From: Cordia subcordata
Lineage: Eukaryota; Streptophyta; Magnoliopsida; Boraginales; Cordiaceae
DNA length: 64,000 nt
NCBI GenBank assembly: GCA_028554755.1
Contig: JAPTOF010000017.1
Span: 2,170,001 to 2,234,000, forward strand
Direction of reading: 5' to 3'
Shown: positions 10,767 to 22,240 of the stretch, one piece after another
How the letters are laid out: each line of letters opens with the position of its first letter
Numbering within the stretch: position 1 is the first letter of the stretch
Notes under the pieces: generated by a model
Databases searched by the model: none
Seen by the model: the letters and a program-made list of their open reading frames with translations, nothing else
What the model was told of the DNA's origin: nothing
Position numbers and translations under genes: made by a program

Positions 10767-11349
10767 CAGTGGCAGTGCCATATTAGGCTCAAAGGGGGTC
10801 CAGGCACCCCCTGGATTTTTGGGGGAAAAAATTATAACTATTATTTTTATTTTATCTTATAATAGAAGGTTAAATTATATGAAGTGCACTTCCTTATAAC
10901 TAGAGTGCACCCTCTCATGATCGTAATCAGAAAATTATTGTTATTGTTTTTTGGTTTTAGCCAAAAATAAAAAAAATTAAGGAGAAAAGAAAATATTTGT
11001 AATTTATCGTCTTATGAAAATTAAGAAAATAAAGAACAAGCGAGAATAGAAAGAAAAGAAAAAAGAGAAAGAAGAGAAGAATTAAAAAAATAACATAACA
11101 ATAGATTGAATTTTCACTTATATAAAGAAAGGTATTTTTAGTAATTAACTTCGATAACAAATTGAATATTTAATAATTTCAAAATATAAAGTTATGTGAG
11201 AGGACCATTATAAAGTGTAGTTACTTATAGTTTTCGTGTATTAAAATATTATTATTGTATTAATTATTATATACTTTTATAATTAATTTTTAAATTTTTC
11301 ATTAAAAATTATGTGCTCCCCTAACCTTGGGGTCTTGGCTCCACCACTG
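10767..11349 (-). mobile_element. Non-autonomous hAT-type element with perfect 8-bp TSD
   Basis: The left end is CAGTGGCAG; the right end, read in reverse, is CAGTGGTGGAGCCAAGACCC. The element is flanked on both sides by CTCCTCTC (10759-10766 and 11350-11357), a perfect 8-bp target duplication as hAT transposases make. The GTGGAGCCAAG end with a nearby AGGGGAGCAC run is a common dicot hAT-type terminus. Its 583 bp are AT-rich and encode no transposase. Confidence 0.85.
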
Positions 11350-11357
11350 CTCCTCTC

Positions 11358-12000
11358 AACTTTGTAATGGCACCTTGCATGGATGCTTTGGAGCACCCAA
11401 ACACCTTCTGTCATGACAACTTCAAACTCCATTTTGAAGCTCACGGCTACTTCATTTCTTTCCATGCTAAGCTGCTCTGGTGGCTCCTTTAAGCCGTATT
11501 CATTATGATGGTTCTTATGAGACCTTCAACACTTGACATGGTTGCTCCGATTGATATCCACTACTGGAGTATGGTCCATTAACTTCAAGCGCACACCGGC
11601 AGCTTTCCAAGTTGTGGTCAAATTCTTCGATGTCACCATCGGGCTCTTTTCATCACCAAAAAACTTTAGGTATCTCTTAATTAAAAACTTCGAGCTCTTA
11701 TCTGTTAATGGTGAAACCCACGGCAATATCAATTTTCTGCAATCTCTACAAATCTTTAAAATTATGTCATTAGTATGACATCATCTTACCATATGATGTC
11801 AATTAATGTCAACTCTTCTCTTCTACCTCCATGTTTTTTTCAACGAACCTTTTTCATTCTCTTTAGCTGCGATAACTTCACCAGTGGTATTGACATCGAT
11901 TTCTCCCTCACCTGGATGCCCTTCGTCACGACAAGTTCCTTGGTTTCTCCTCTTTGCGTCATCGTCATGCCCAATTCACCAACTAGGCTCTGATGCCACT
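11358..12000 (-). other. Presumed internal region of a minus-strand LTR element
   Basis: This lies directly inside the LTR and primer site at 11986-12380, so on the minus strand it should be leader and gag. An open stretch there (ending ...VVDINRSNHVKC at 11526-11732) has no recognisable gag or pol motif. A non-autonomous element or heavy decay would explain this. I did not find a second LTR. Confidence 0.4.
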
Positions 12001-12380
12001 TGTTAGCAAAATCCAGGACACATGCATATAAATATCACTACTTAACAGAAAATACACCCAAAGAACGTGTAATATTTTTAACGTGGTTCGGCCTTCTACC
12101 CACGTTTACGATCCTGGATAAGATCCATTATTCAACAATATTGGGTCTTATAGTTTTTGGACGAATAAAACTCTAATAGAAAACCCTCTCTAACACTCTT
12201 AAGCTCTCTTTTTCATACCCCCATGGGGTGTATCCTCTAAATCATATCTAATACAAGCTAGAAGACTCCTTATTTATAAACATATCTTGATCCCTCTAGG
12301 TTTAGAAATTTTATTTCCACTCTGGGTTGGACTTCAATTTGTCTCCAAAATAGGTTTAAACTTTGAACCATAACCCAACA
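12001..12380 (-). repeat. Copia-type LTR (5' LTR of a minus-strand element)
   Basis: Read on the minus strand the 380-bp segment starts TGTTGGGTTATGG and ends TTTTGCTAACA, with the TG...CA ends of an LTR. It is followed by TGGCATCAGAGCC (11986-11998), which matches 12 of 13 bases of the initiator-Met tRNA primer site used by many plant copia elements. The LTR includes the ACGTGGTTCGGCC stretch (on the plus strand) often seen in such LTRs. No partner LTR was found in the window. Confidence 0.75.
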
Positions 12381-12429
12381 ATATGTTTCCATCAAAATTC
12401 AAGTATGTAATAAGCTAGCTAGATTATAA

Positions 12430-12765
12430 TCACATATATGCCTTTATTAAGGGTTTGCAGTCATGGACACAATGAGAAGCAAGGATGAGAAAGCCAAAAA
12501 TGTTAGCTAAAGCTATGGCCATAAGAGAATTCTTGATAGAAGATGTTTGTTGAATTTGTAGTCGGGATCCTTCATAGAGTTCAAGAAGAAGAATGACTCC
12601 GCTAACATTTGCTGAAGTTGTTGATATAATGGAATCCTTGATAGAAAATGTTTGTTGAAGTTGTTTCCATAACGAGAACCCTTGATAGAGCTCAAGAAGA
12701 AGAATGATTCCCCCAACAAACCCAAGAATAACTTCAACTAAAAAGATGAGGGGGCCGAAATCCAA
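12430..12765 (-). CDS. Hypothetical hydrophobic frame with internal repeats
   Basis: A 111-residue open frame has two similar halves, each with an ILLLELYxG motif followed by QQTxSIKxS and a small hydrophobic stretch, reflecting a ~110-bp imperfect tandem repeat in the DNA (about 12525-12720). I recognise no family. It may be a chance frame over a DNA repeat, since it lies between an LTR and a decayed Ty3 pol. Codon use gives no support for a real gene. Confidence 0.2.
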   Translation of the reverse strand: MDFGPLIFLVEVILGFVGGIILLLELYQGFSLWKQLQQTFSIKDSIISTTSANVSGVILLLELYEGSRLQIQQTSSIKNSLMAIALANIFGFLILASHCVHDCKPLIKAYM

Positions 12766-12929
12766 AAAGCCAAAACAAGGATGGACAAAACAAAGTATCC
12801 TCCAACAAAGATAAGAAGTAAAAGAAGAAACCCTTCAGTTGTTACTTTTACCAAGGATGACATGGTTGGCATGAATGTCTCAAAAGACGGACCCTTAACA
12901 CAATGTTAAAGAAATAGAGACTCACATTT

Positions 12930-14320
12930 CCTACAATTGCTCAATGCTTTGAGTATCAAGCCAGTGACAAAGACCATTACAAAAGAAGACTTAATGAATG
13001 TGGAGGTATGAATTCATGGCAAGCCTACCATGGCCATGTTGGATGCTAAAGCTTCTCAAAACTTCATGGCAGAAGAAAAAGCTAAAATATTGAGCTTATC
13101 ATGAATAAGTCCCTAGTGTTACTGAAGACAGCCATTTCAACCCTTTATCCCTTAACAAGTTTGACTAATAGTGTGTTTGGAATGATCTTATTTTAAGATG
13201 TTTATCCTATTAAAATTTGAAAATATCTTATAAGATTTAAGATATCTTAACACATGCACCATGTATTCTATAATTGTAAAAAATAAGATGGGAAGGATTG
13301 CTTATTTTTTATAAGATAAAAAATATGGTTTTGCTTTGAATTTTCATAGGATGCATTATAAGATTTCTTAAATCTTATAACATATACTCTCATTTCAATA
13401 GGATAAGCATCTTAGAACAAGATTATAACAAACAAACCATAAGTGTGTTTGATTAACCATAGGTACATGGCTAGGAATGTTAAATTTCATGATGGTTCTA
13501 ATGGATGACTTCAAACTTGTCCTAACCATAGGTACATGGCTGGGAATGTTAGATTTCATGATGGTTCCGATGGATGACTTCAAACACATCATTATCATAG
13601 AGTTCTTTAGACATGCCAAGGCTATCCTTAGTCCTTACCTTGAAAAGATGTTGATCATGGAGGAAAGACCCCTTGCATAGTAGCAGCAATAGTTAAAGCC
13701 TAGCTAGAGATGAAACTTTTGTTGGCTGTGCAAGTAAGCACAGGAATACATGGTGAAGTGACTTACTTGGTGACCATGAAAAAAGACATAGGTGAACTAA
13801 TGACAAGTGTAGCGTCTGAGTAGATTGCCAAAGCCTTTAGGGAATTTGAAATTATCATGCCACTTGAGATACCAAAGAAAAATTTACTTATGAGAGAGGT
13901 GGATTGTCAAACTGAGTTGACACTTGGTACCAAGCCTCCTGCCAAGGCACCCTATTTTGTGGCCCCTCCAAAATTAAAAAAAAAATAAAAAAATAACTAA
14001 AGGAGTTGCTTGAAGTCGGGTTCGTTTGATTGTCCAAAATTCTTTATGATATACCAAAATAGAAACAAGTGCAGTAAATATGATGCCCTCAACGTGGTAA
14101 AAAACAAGTATCATATTCCTTGGATAATTGATTTATTTGATCAATTGAGGAAGGTAAGTAATTTCACAGAATTTGATCTTCGCTTGGGATATTATCAAGG
14201 GCAGATTACTCTTGGGGATGAATCTAGAACAACAAGTATAACCAAGCATGGCTCCTAAGAATTCTTAGTCATGTTGTTTGGTCTTAATAATTGCTGTGCT
14301 ACCTTTTATACTTTCTATTA
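12930..14320 (+). pseudogene. Ty3/gypsy pol relic (protease to reverse transcriptase)
   Basis: Plus-strand fragments read in order. Around 12990-13090 lies a protease-like stretch, IHGKPTMAMLDAKASQNFMA, in which the catalytic DTGA motif has become DAKA. Around 13490-13680 comes a linker, WLGMLDFMMVPMDDFK followed by an AKAILSPYLEKMLIMEERPLA-like end. From about 13890 an RT N-terminal region includes LTLGTKPPAKAPY, IPWIIDLFDQLRKVSNFTEF and FDLRLGYYQGQI. The RT breaks off near 14320 before the YxDD box. A ~66-bp tandem duplication affects the linker (13456-13588), and a MITE (13163-13441) separates protease from linker. The catalytic change, stops and missing domains make this a dead relic of a Ty3 element outside the Athila type. 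Confidence 0.75.
13163..13441. mobile_element. MITE family M1, copy 1 (inside Ty3 pol relic)
   Basis: A ~280-bp segment has imperfect terminal inverted repeats containing ATCTTATTTTAAGATG and internal CTTATAAGAT-type palindromes. The same sequence recurs in opposite orientation at 31861-32138, ending in GACTAATAGTGT-like and ACAAACAAA-like edges in both. The shared edges with unrelated flanks show it is a discrete mobile unit. No TSD could be fixed with confidence; it may be hAT- or PIF-derived. Confidence 0.75.
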
Positions 14321-14885
14321 CATAACATCTTGAGCATTTTTTCCTTCTTGATTTGATGCTTTTATGTAAGTGTTTACTTACTCTCACTTATTTGGCACTT
14401 GGGTGGATCGCCTAATACTATGTCCCTGCATGCAATTTTTTTCTTCAATTTTTAGTATTGTATTTATTTTCTTAACAGTTAATATTAATTTTTTATTAAT
14501 AACAAATTGTCAAAAAATTGGATAGATAACATATTGTTTCCACTTTTATTCTCTTATTTTAAATCTCATAACTATATAAATTAAGAAAATACATCTAACG
14601 CATTAATACAATAAATTGAATTCATTTTTAATTATATAAATAATTAAAATACATAAAATATAAAATAAAAAATATATAACACTCTATGCTTGCGTAAGTA
14701 TTAACAATGTTTACAGATCGTCACGTCCATCGCCATTAATGAGATCTCTTCCCTCCGCATGATCTGCCACCCACTCGCATGCAACCCCACTGACATTTTC
14801 ACACACAAAACACGCACACACAAAGAAGCATGCATAGTAGATATTTTTGATCCATCAAAACCTCCATTTTTTTTTCTTCAAAACC
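14321..14885. other. Spacer and former promoter/5' UTR of the NCL pseudogene
   Basis: AT-rich sequence with no gene to about 14700, then a more balanced, CT-rich stretch up to the first NCL exon. The latter could be the old promoter and leader. I see no clear TATA box at a convincing distance. Confidence 0.4.
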
Positions 14886-15229
14886 AAGAGAAAGAACACC
14901 ATCGCTGAAAATCTCAAGCCTCTTCTCACTTTCCTACTGATTCTACTCCTCGGCAGCCGCCTTTCATGCGCTCGGCCCTTAAGTTTGCATCTCGTTTCCG
15001 ATGGCTTCCATGTCGGGGGAGGAGAAGGCGGCGACGTGTGAGCAGACGTACGGCTTCATGCCGTGCACCACGACTGCTCTTGGTAATTTGTTCTTGATTG
15101 TTGTGTATGGTTACTTGATGTTCCTTGCCGCCACTTATCTCTCCACCGAAAGTGAGTTGTTGCTCGATATTCTCGGGCCGGGCATTATTGATGGCCTTTT
15201 TCTACCTATGCTCGGCGTTCTTCCCGACG

Positions 15230-16232
15230 CTATGCTTATTCTCGGTATGCATCTCTCATTGTTGCTGGCCACACACACACGTATATATTTATGTGAGAAA
15301 ATTAGTTAAATATCTCGTTTGTTTAAAAAAAAACCATAATGCCATCTTTTTTAAATTAACGATCAAAATTCCACAAAATACAATTTTGAGTTTTCAAAAC
15401 TCAGAACTTTGGGTGACAATTAAATGGTGCCAATTAAACGACTCTATGTGTGGAAGTAGTGTTGCCATGTCATCTTTAAATTTTGAAACTAATGTTAAAG
15501 CCGTAAGCGCGGTGGGGTCTTTCCGGAAATATTAAACTAATGTTTTTCCACTCGCATCTTGGACTATGGATAGACAGAACTACAGGGGCTTGATTCCGAG
15601 GTTGAACCGGATATGTAGGTAAGTTTAATACAAAAAAGAAGTTAGACCCCAGCCCCGCAGGTGTATGCATGAAGTCTCAGTCAAGATGAAGTAAGCATGT
15701 CCTTTTTTTTAAAGGAGCCTAGGCATACTGTATCGATGCGCGTCTTTACAACGACGGTACTGTTTTAAATTTTTTGTTTTAGCATCATCATGACCTGGAG
15801 CGACCAAAAAGATAAAAAGTAGATCTGAATCTTTGTCAAAACTTGAAGATGATGTGGCCATACTACTTCTAAGCAGATTTCAGTCGCTTAGTTAGCAACT
15901 ATGTGTTTGGAGTTTTGAAAACCCAAAGTTCTGTTTCGTGGCATTTTACTCGTCAGGCATTTTGGTCTTTTTCTTTTTTTTTTTAAGGGTATTCATCAAG
16001 TGATGTTTTCATTAAAATTTAACTCTGTGTTGTTACCCTGAGTTTGTTTCAGTGATAATTAAACAAAATTGTGAGAATGGGGTGATAGTTTGATCTAACT
16101 CTTGAAAATTGGTGCTCTAGACACACAGTTTAGGCGGCAAACATACAATTCTAATTATTGCCTGAAATTTAGCATTGTGCTATGCTTATTCTCGGTACGC
16201 ACCTTTCATTGTTACTGGCCACACACACACGT

Positions 16233-16270
<38 letters not shown>

Positions 16271-16899
16271 GAAAATTAGTTAAATATCCCGTTTGTTTAA
16301 AAAAACAACTGTAATGCCATCTTTTTTAAATTAATAATCAAAATGCCACAAAATAAAATTTTGAGTTTTCAAAACTTGAACTTTGGGTGCCAATTAAGCG
16401 ACTCTGGAGTCTGCATAGAAGTAGTGTTGCCATGTCATCTTCGATTTTTGAAACATTTTTGTTTTATTTTTTATTTTTACCATCATCACGACTTGAAGCG
16501 ACTAAAAAGAAAAAAAGTAGATCTGAATCTTCGTCAAAACTCAAAGATGATATGGCCATGCTACTTCTACGCAGATATCATTCGCTTAGTTGGCAACTAG
16601 TGTTCGAGTTTTGAAAACTCAAAGCCGTGTTTTGTGGCATTTTACTCGTTAGTTTTAGAAAGATGGCATTTTGGGTTTTGTCTTTTTTTCTTTTTCTTTT
16701 TAAGAGGTATTCATCAAGCGATGTTTTCACTAAAATTTAAATCTGTGTTGTTACCCTGAGCTTGGTTCAGTGATAATCAAACAAAATTGTGAGAATAGGG
16801 TGATAGTTTGATCTGACTCTAACAAAATTGGTGCTCTAGACACAGTTTAGGTGGCAAACATAGAATTCTAATTTTTGCCTAAAATTTACCATTGTGCTT
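15230..16899. repeat. 950-bp tandem duplication in NCL intron 1, each copy with an inverted repeat
   Basis: Unit A (15230-16179) and unit B (16180 to about 16899) start with the same CTATGCTTATTCTCGG, which is the last part of exon 1 plus its splice donor, so the duplication copied the exon edge. Both then share a CA repeat, AATTTTGAGTTTTCAAAACT, a GTTGCCATGTCATCTT stretch and the closing CATTGTGCT. Within each unit the CCACAAAAT...CATCTT half is repeated in reverse complement some 300-500 bases on, so each holds a fold-back element. Unit A has about 250 extra bases (about 15495-15765). Unit B has a longer (AC)n(AT)n tract at about 16232-16271. Confidence 0.85.
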
Positions 16900-18916
16900 G
16901 CTTGGACGAACAGCCTTTGACGATTCAAAGTCATTGTATGGGCATATGTCTCAAAAGTATCAGATTATCCATTAGTATGGTAGCTACAGAATGTGGATAC
17001 CTTGTTGGATTTGTTGCTAAAGGTCCAAGCTTTAGTAACAATACATGTAAAATTGTTAAATGAATACCATGTACAATTTTTAAACGTTTTATGTCTATAT
17101 ATCATGTGAATTGAAGTATCATACTACTTTTTAAAATATGTCCTAAGCAAGAAGGACGTATTGAGAAAGAATGAATGCAAGATAATCAAGAACGATAAAT
17201 TAATCTACTAAAAATTTAGGCACTAAAGTTTTGGACTATCAAATATCAATCAAACACTTTGAAGTAATGAACTATGAAATATCAATCTATTCATAATATA
17301 TGTACGTAAGTCTTGAACTATGAACGTAACGTACAAAATTGGAATGAAGATGGATGTTTGGCATAAAACTTTTTCACTTTCAAACTAGCATGCTTATAAA
17401 ACAAATCAATTATTATTGACATGCTAAATGTTGATAAGAGATATCAAATAATTTGTATTACAAGTAACAAAAAAATCTGCTTTGTTGCTCTGATGGCATC
17501 CAATATTTTCCATAATTTTCTTACCATCTTGATCTAGTATTGAAACCAATCTCAAGAAGGCAATAGCTGGTATGGTCTTGTATTCATTATGATTAAGTTT
17601 TTGTGTATTCTATTCCTATTGTTATCTTGGTTGATGAGGAACTTAATAAAAATTATGAAAATGGCATGAAGGATATTAATGAAACCACACAGATGACTAA
17701 TATTGAGATAAGGTGAATTACTCCAAATGACATAAAGTCTGCGAATTGAAGTAGGTCAAAACGTCAGGGTGAAGAAAATTTCTAGCAGAACTCCATTGTT
17801 TGATTTTTATTGCAAAAGCATGCTTATTATCTTCTCAAAGTTGTCTGTTGTTAGTTCAACTAGCACATCCAGTCACAAAATGGAGAGAAACTATCATGGT
17901 GGTCATTCTTAATCATATTATCATTTTTCTTGTTGTCTTTGTGATACCATCTGTACTTAGTTGTTTTCAACTGTTTTTGATCTTTAGGGAAAAATAAATG
18001 CCAACAAATTCAGTGTGATATCAACCTAAGTTGTTAATATCAATAGCCACCACAACTACCACCCCTACTACTAATAATAGAGCAGCTGCTGATGTATCAC
18101 AAATCCCAATCTGATTTTCTTTACTATTGCTATCTATGCTTGTTCACAGTGGCTACTTCCTGTTGCTATAGTATGCAATGACATATGTCTAATACAAAAT
18201 CCAAATTCAAAACTATATGGATTCAGCTAAAGGTCATTGTTTGAAGTAGGAGATGGGCAACTCATGTAAAATGGTCACGTATTCCCATCTTTTCTCCTCT
18301 TGTTACTTCTGCACATACTGTAGCTTTGAATTAGTAAGCTCAAACTAACAAAGGCTTTGATAATCTTTTGGAAAGAGAAATTTAGTAAAAACTTTCAGAA
18401 TATATGATTTGTGTATATAGGTACCTACTTTCATGCAATTGTGAAGGTAAAAGTCTACAGTTGTTTCCAGTTTGAAGGTCTTTGTAAGAAAGTTATTGCC
18501 GAGGCCTAAGGACAAGGAAGACTTGTAATAACTTGTGATTAGTGCAGAAGTAACTTTAAAAGCAAACTATTTGTTGCAGATTACGATAGTGTTGTGATTA
18601 GGAAAAGCAGTTTAATGACCAAGGATATGAGCTTGAATGGGTTTAGTGGAGAAGGAAACAACAGTCAGTAGTTGTTTTAATTAATAATATATAAGCATCA
18701 AATGGGATTCAAAGTGATGTTTCTTAATCTGAGCTAGATATTTGGATGAGACAGGAGGATGGAGAGAAGCCTAATGCAGCTAAATTTTCTTATTCTAAGT
18801 CTATCTCTCGATGTCGTGGTTCCACAACACTCCTAATTCTGGTGTATTCTAAAAGAGACTGTCTTTCCTACTAATCTTGATCTCACATCTTTCATATCTC
18901 TTGTTTGTCTTTTCAA
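16900..18916. other. Rest of NCL intron 1
   Basis: AT-rich intron sequence without recognisable genes or terminal repeats. A few frames of about 60 codons (16875-17063, 17800-17997) show no family motif. Confidence 0.5.
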
Positions 18917-21439
18917 TATTTGGGCTTTCTGGGAGTACAGAAACTGCTCAAAGCCAAGTATCTATTGGAATGGGCTTGCTAGCTGGGTCAACTGTCATGC
19001 AATTTACATTAATATGGGGAACCTGCATTGTTGTTGGAAAGTGCAACATACAGAACAATGTTGCCGTTGACTTAAAAGATACTAAAGGGTTTAGCTTAAC
19101 TGGTTTGTCCCTAGCATAAATCTTTTTAAACTTATCTCTGTTCCATTAGTGTAAACCCTCATAAACTTCTTCATTACTTGATATCTCTTTTATATCTGCA
19201 CTTTATGATTGAATCTAGTTGTCTCTTGCCTATTCTTTACCAATGCAAACTTGGGAAGTTTTATCCTTCCCTACCGCTAAAAAAATTCATGGTGAAACTT
19301 GACAATGTCAAAAATAGTTTTTAAAGGCAAAGCAATACAAATTTTCTTCTCTTTGAAACTTGGTCATATCCATCTCTCAGATCCTAGTTTACTTTTTAAA
19401 ATTATTCTCTCACTTAACATCTTATTTACATAGTTCTGATATAAGGAAGGGACTTGCTGCAGGTTCTGGTGTTAGTACTGATATCTGGACAAGCTATGCT
19501 GGAATAATTATGGCAGTGTCTGTTATCCCATTTGTGGTTGTCCAATTGCCTCAACTTCTCAATTCCACTTCCGGAAGGCACTTGGCTATTTTGATTGCTC
19601 TTATTATTTCAGTTTCACTTTTGATTTCCTACTGCATTTATCAGGTACATTGTGGCACACATTATTTTCTTTTCTTTCTTTCTTGATTTATTTAAATCAT
19701 TTTGATCACATGCTAACTTTTGATATTTAAGCAAAGTATATTGCAGATCTGCATACTTGTATAAGCTACCACTAAGTTTAGAATATTTTGTCTTGAAACC
19801 TTTATTGACCCTAAAGCTATAACCTTGCCAATTAGATGATTCAGTCACAGAATGTCATAGGCAGGCATCTTTTAATTTTGTAGCTGATTTGTTTCTTGTT
19901 GGAGTCAATATTCTAATCTGTTGACTGAGCTACTGAGGATCGATTACTTCATTATGCCGTTTTTATATTTATATTTATGTTTTCATATTGCTAAGCTTGT
20001 CCACAACTTCTTATGCAGGTTTTCCAACCTTGGATACAAAGGAGAAGGCTTGCTTATGTTAAGCATAAGCATGTGATATTAGGGATCTTGAAACATTTAA
20101 AAATGCGTGCTCTGGGAAGACTTTGCACAGAAGAGGGTGCACCTAATGCAGAGGTTTTGCAAAAGTAAGTTTGTGTGCTTTGCTCTCTTCACTAACATTT
20201 AATGTCACGTGTATTGCTTAATGATTCCGTTTTAGGCTATTCAAGGCAATTGATCAGAACAACGATGGATATCTTTCTCTATCTAAATTAAGATTACTGG
20301 TTGTAGGCATTAGGTTTGATGAGATAAATTTGGATGAAGATGACGCCGTGGAAAAAGTGATGAAGGATTTTGATACCACTCATGATTCTCGAATTAAATT
20401 TGCCGAATTTTTTAGTGGAGTAGGAAAATGGCTTGAGGAGGCAAGGGGTGCCAGAGCTTATTCCCTTGTAGCTGGTCCTAGAACAATGAAGTATCTAACT
20501 CATTTTCATGAGGTATGCTGTCTCTTGGAATTGTCTTTCGATGCCTGTGTCTATGTAGCCTGTGGAAAACTAAAATTTTAATGCCATGAGGATGTGTTTG
20601 TAGCAAACAAAAAGAGATCATTATTTTTTGGGTGATCAAAGTGATGAGGTTGTTAAGAGAGTTGAAAATCCCCGATAGACCTCTTTGAAAGCTAGATTAT
20701 TGTTATTGCTCGGAACTATTACTGCAACTGCATTTGCAGATCCTCTGGTAGATGCTGTTGATAATTTTTCTAGTGCAACAAGCGTCCCGACATTTTTCAT
20801 CTCATTTATTGTGCTGCCCTTGGCAACAAACTCCAATGAGGCTGTCTCTGCAATCATCTTTGCTACACGGAAGAGTCTAAGATCTACCTCATTGATATTT
20901 TCTAAGGTTTTGTTTTTCCTTTTGGCTTGCCTGTGTGATTTTATTAAATTAGTTAGTTATAGCAAGCAAGGCATTTCCAGTTACTTTGTTTCATTGCAAC
21001 ATTAACCACTTAGAAGAATTTTTGAGATATGGCCAAAAAGGCAGGTAAGCTCAAGGTCGACAACTCTATTTGGGTTTCGTGCATATGTAGTTGTCAGTTT
21101 TGAGTTCAGTATTACTAGGTTTAACTGGATTAGTATAATGAAGGACAAAAGGATTATCACTTCTCTCAACAGACTGATAAAACTTCTAAAGATGACGCGG
21201 TTGAAGAAAATAATAGTTGTCAAAAGTTCTCAAAGTTTCTCATTGAATTTGTCACATATAGAAGCAGTTTTACTGCTTGATGTCAAGTACATTGCTTGGA
21301 GGCACGTAGTCGTAGTCTGTTTATACGACAGGTGAAGTTGGAAATTTTAAGGTGTTTTTAGTTTTTGTGCTTATATCTCTTTATGAGTATGCAACATAAC
21401 ACGAGAACTTTAGCATACTTCCTAGTTGAAGTTATGATT

Positions 21440-22240
21440 TCTTAATGAGAGTGAATGATGCATTACGTCGAATCACTTTTTTTTACCCATACATCTGATG
21501 TTCATATCTTTCGTTTTGCAGTTATACGGTGCATTAACTATGAACAATGTTCTGTGCTTGTCAGTGTTCCTTGCTCTTATTTTTATCCGAGGATTGACAT
21601 AGGACTTCTCATCTGAAGTTCTTGTTATCTTAATTGTTTGCGTTATCATGGGAGTCTTTACCAGCATTCACACCACATTTCCCCTGTGGACTTCTCTAAC
21701 AACTTTCCTGCTTTACCCGTTCTCCCTAGCACTTGTTTATGTTCTTGATTATGTTTTCGGTTGGTCTTAGAAATGCAAAGATGATATCTCAGGGATAGAA
21801 ATTCTTTTACCCTGTCTTTAATAGTGAGGGGTCTTCCAGGAGTGTTTCTACAATTTTTGGACCAAGAGTGCATATCTTCCTGTAAAAATCCTGGTCTTCG
21901 GGTTGTCATGTTCCGAAATTCTGACATGGCGACAACCTTACTGATTGGTGTGTTTGTGGTGTTCATAGATGTTCTGTTCCAGCTTCAATGACATCTACTG
22001 CATAAAGCTTGAAAAGAAAAAAAAATACATTTTGAGGCTTCCTCATTATTTTGTGCACGTGAAAGAGCTTTTGGATCTGTTTGGATTTTTTTTTTAAGGA
22101 AAAAAAGTATTTTGTTTTTGAAATAAATATTTGACTTGACTTTCTAAAAAGGTAAAACTTTGAAGAAAGTTCAAATATAATTTTTTTTTTCAGAAGTCAA
22201 AATTTTTGGCTTTAGATATTTATTTAACTTTTAAGCTTAT
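21440..22240 (+). repeat. Segmental duplication copy 1, part a (NCL last exon and 3' flank)
   Basis: This matches 59872-60104 plus 61929-62872, beginning at the shared GAGTGAATGATGCATTACGT (copy 2 has GGGTGAATG-like start). It contains NCL exon 7, the 3' flank with its GTCTTCCAGGAGTGT stretch and a decayed MITE. Similarity is high across coding and non-coding DNA, so this is duplicated genomic DNA, not a processed copy. The intron side of the exon is also shared. Confidence 0.9.

Larger units (their letters stand above)
14886..21770 (+). pseudogene. NCL: NCL-type EF-hand Na+/Ca2+ exchanger-like gene, decayed copy
   Basis: Intact family members are vacuolar or endomembrane cation exchangers with two exchanger repeats around cytosolic EF-hands. 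Seven exons are visible: about 14886-15244, 18917-19102, 19463-19644, 20019-20164, 20236-20512, 20604-20906 and 21522-21770. They encode a hydrophobic leader (LKPLLTFLLILLLGSRLSCA), CEQTYGFMPCTTTALGNLFL, exchanger repeat 1 (PMLGVLPDAMLIL, then SGSTETAQSQ), two EF-hand loops, exchanger repeat 2 (PLATNSNEAVSAIIFATRK) and the terminal YVFGWS. Breaks: AAG stands where the leader frame's start Met is expected (14886-14888); the leader and CEQTYGF lie in different frames; the exon 2 acceptor is AA, not AG (18915-18916); TAG replaces Trp at 20676-20678 and again at 21600-21602. EF loop 1 ends in Lys, not the usual acid. A shorter product from Met 15001 is possible, but the stops remain. Confidence 0.88.

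Noticed and set aside
10377..12006. Various 60-80 codon frames on both strands
   Set aside because: None carries a recognisable motif and several cross the hAT insertion boundaries, so they cannot be original genes.
18877..19119. Frame starting MISHLSYLLFVFSIFGLSG as a separate small gene
   Set aside because: It is NCL exon 2 read through its broken acceptor into intron sequence.
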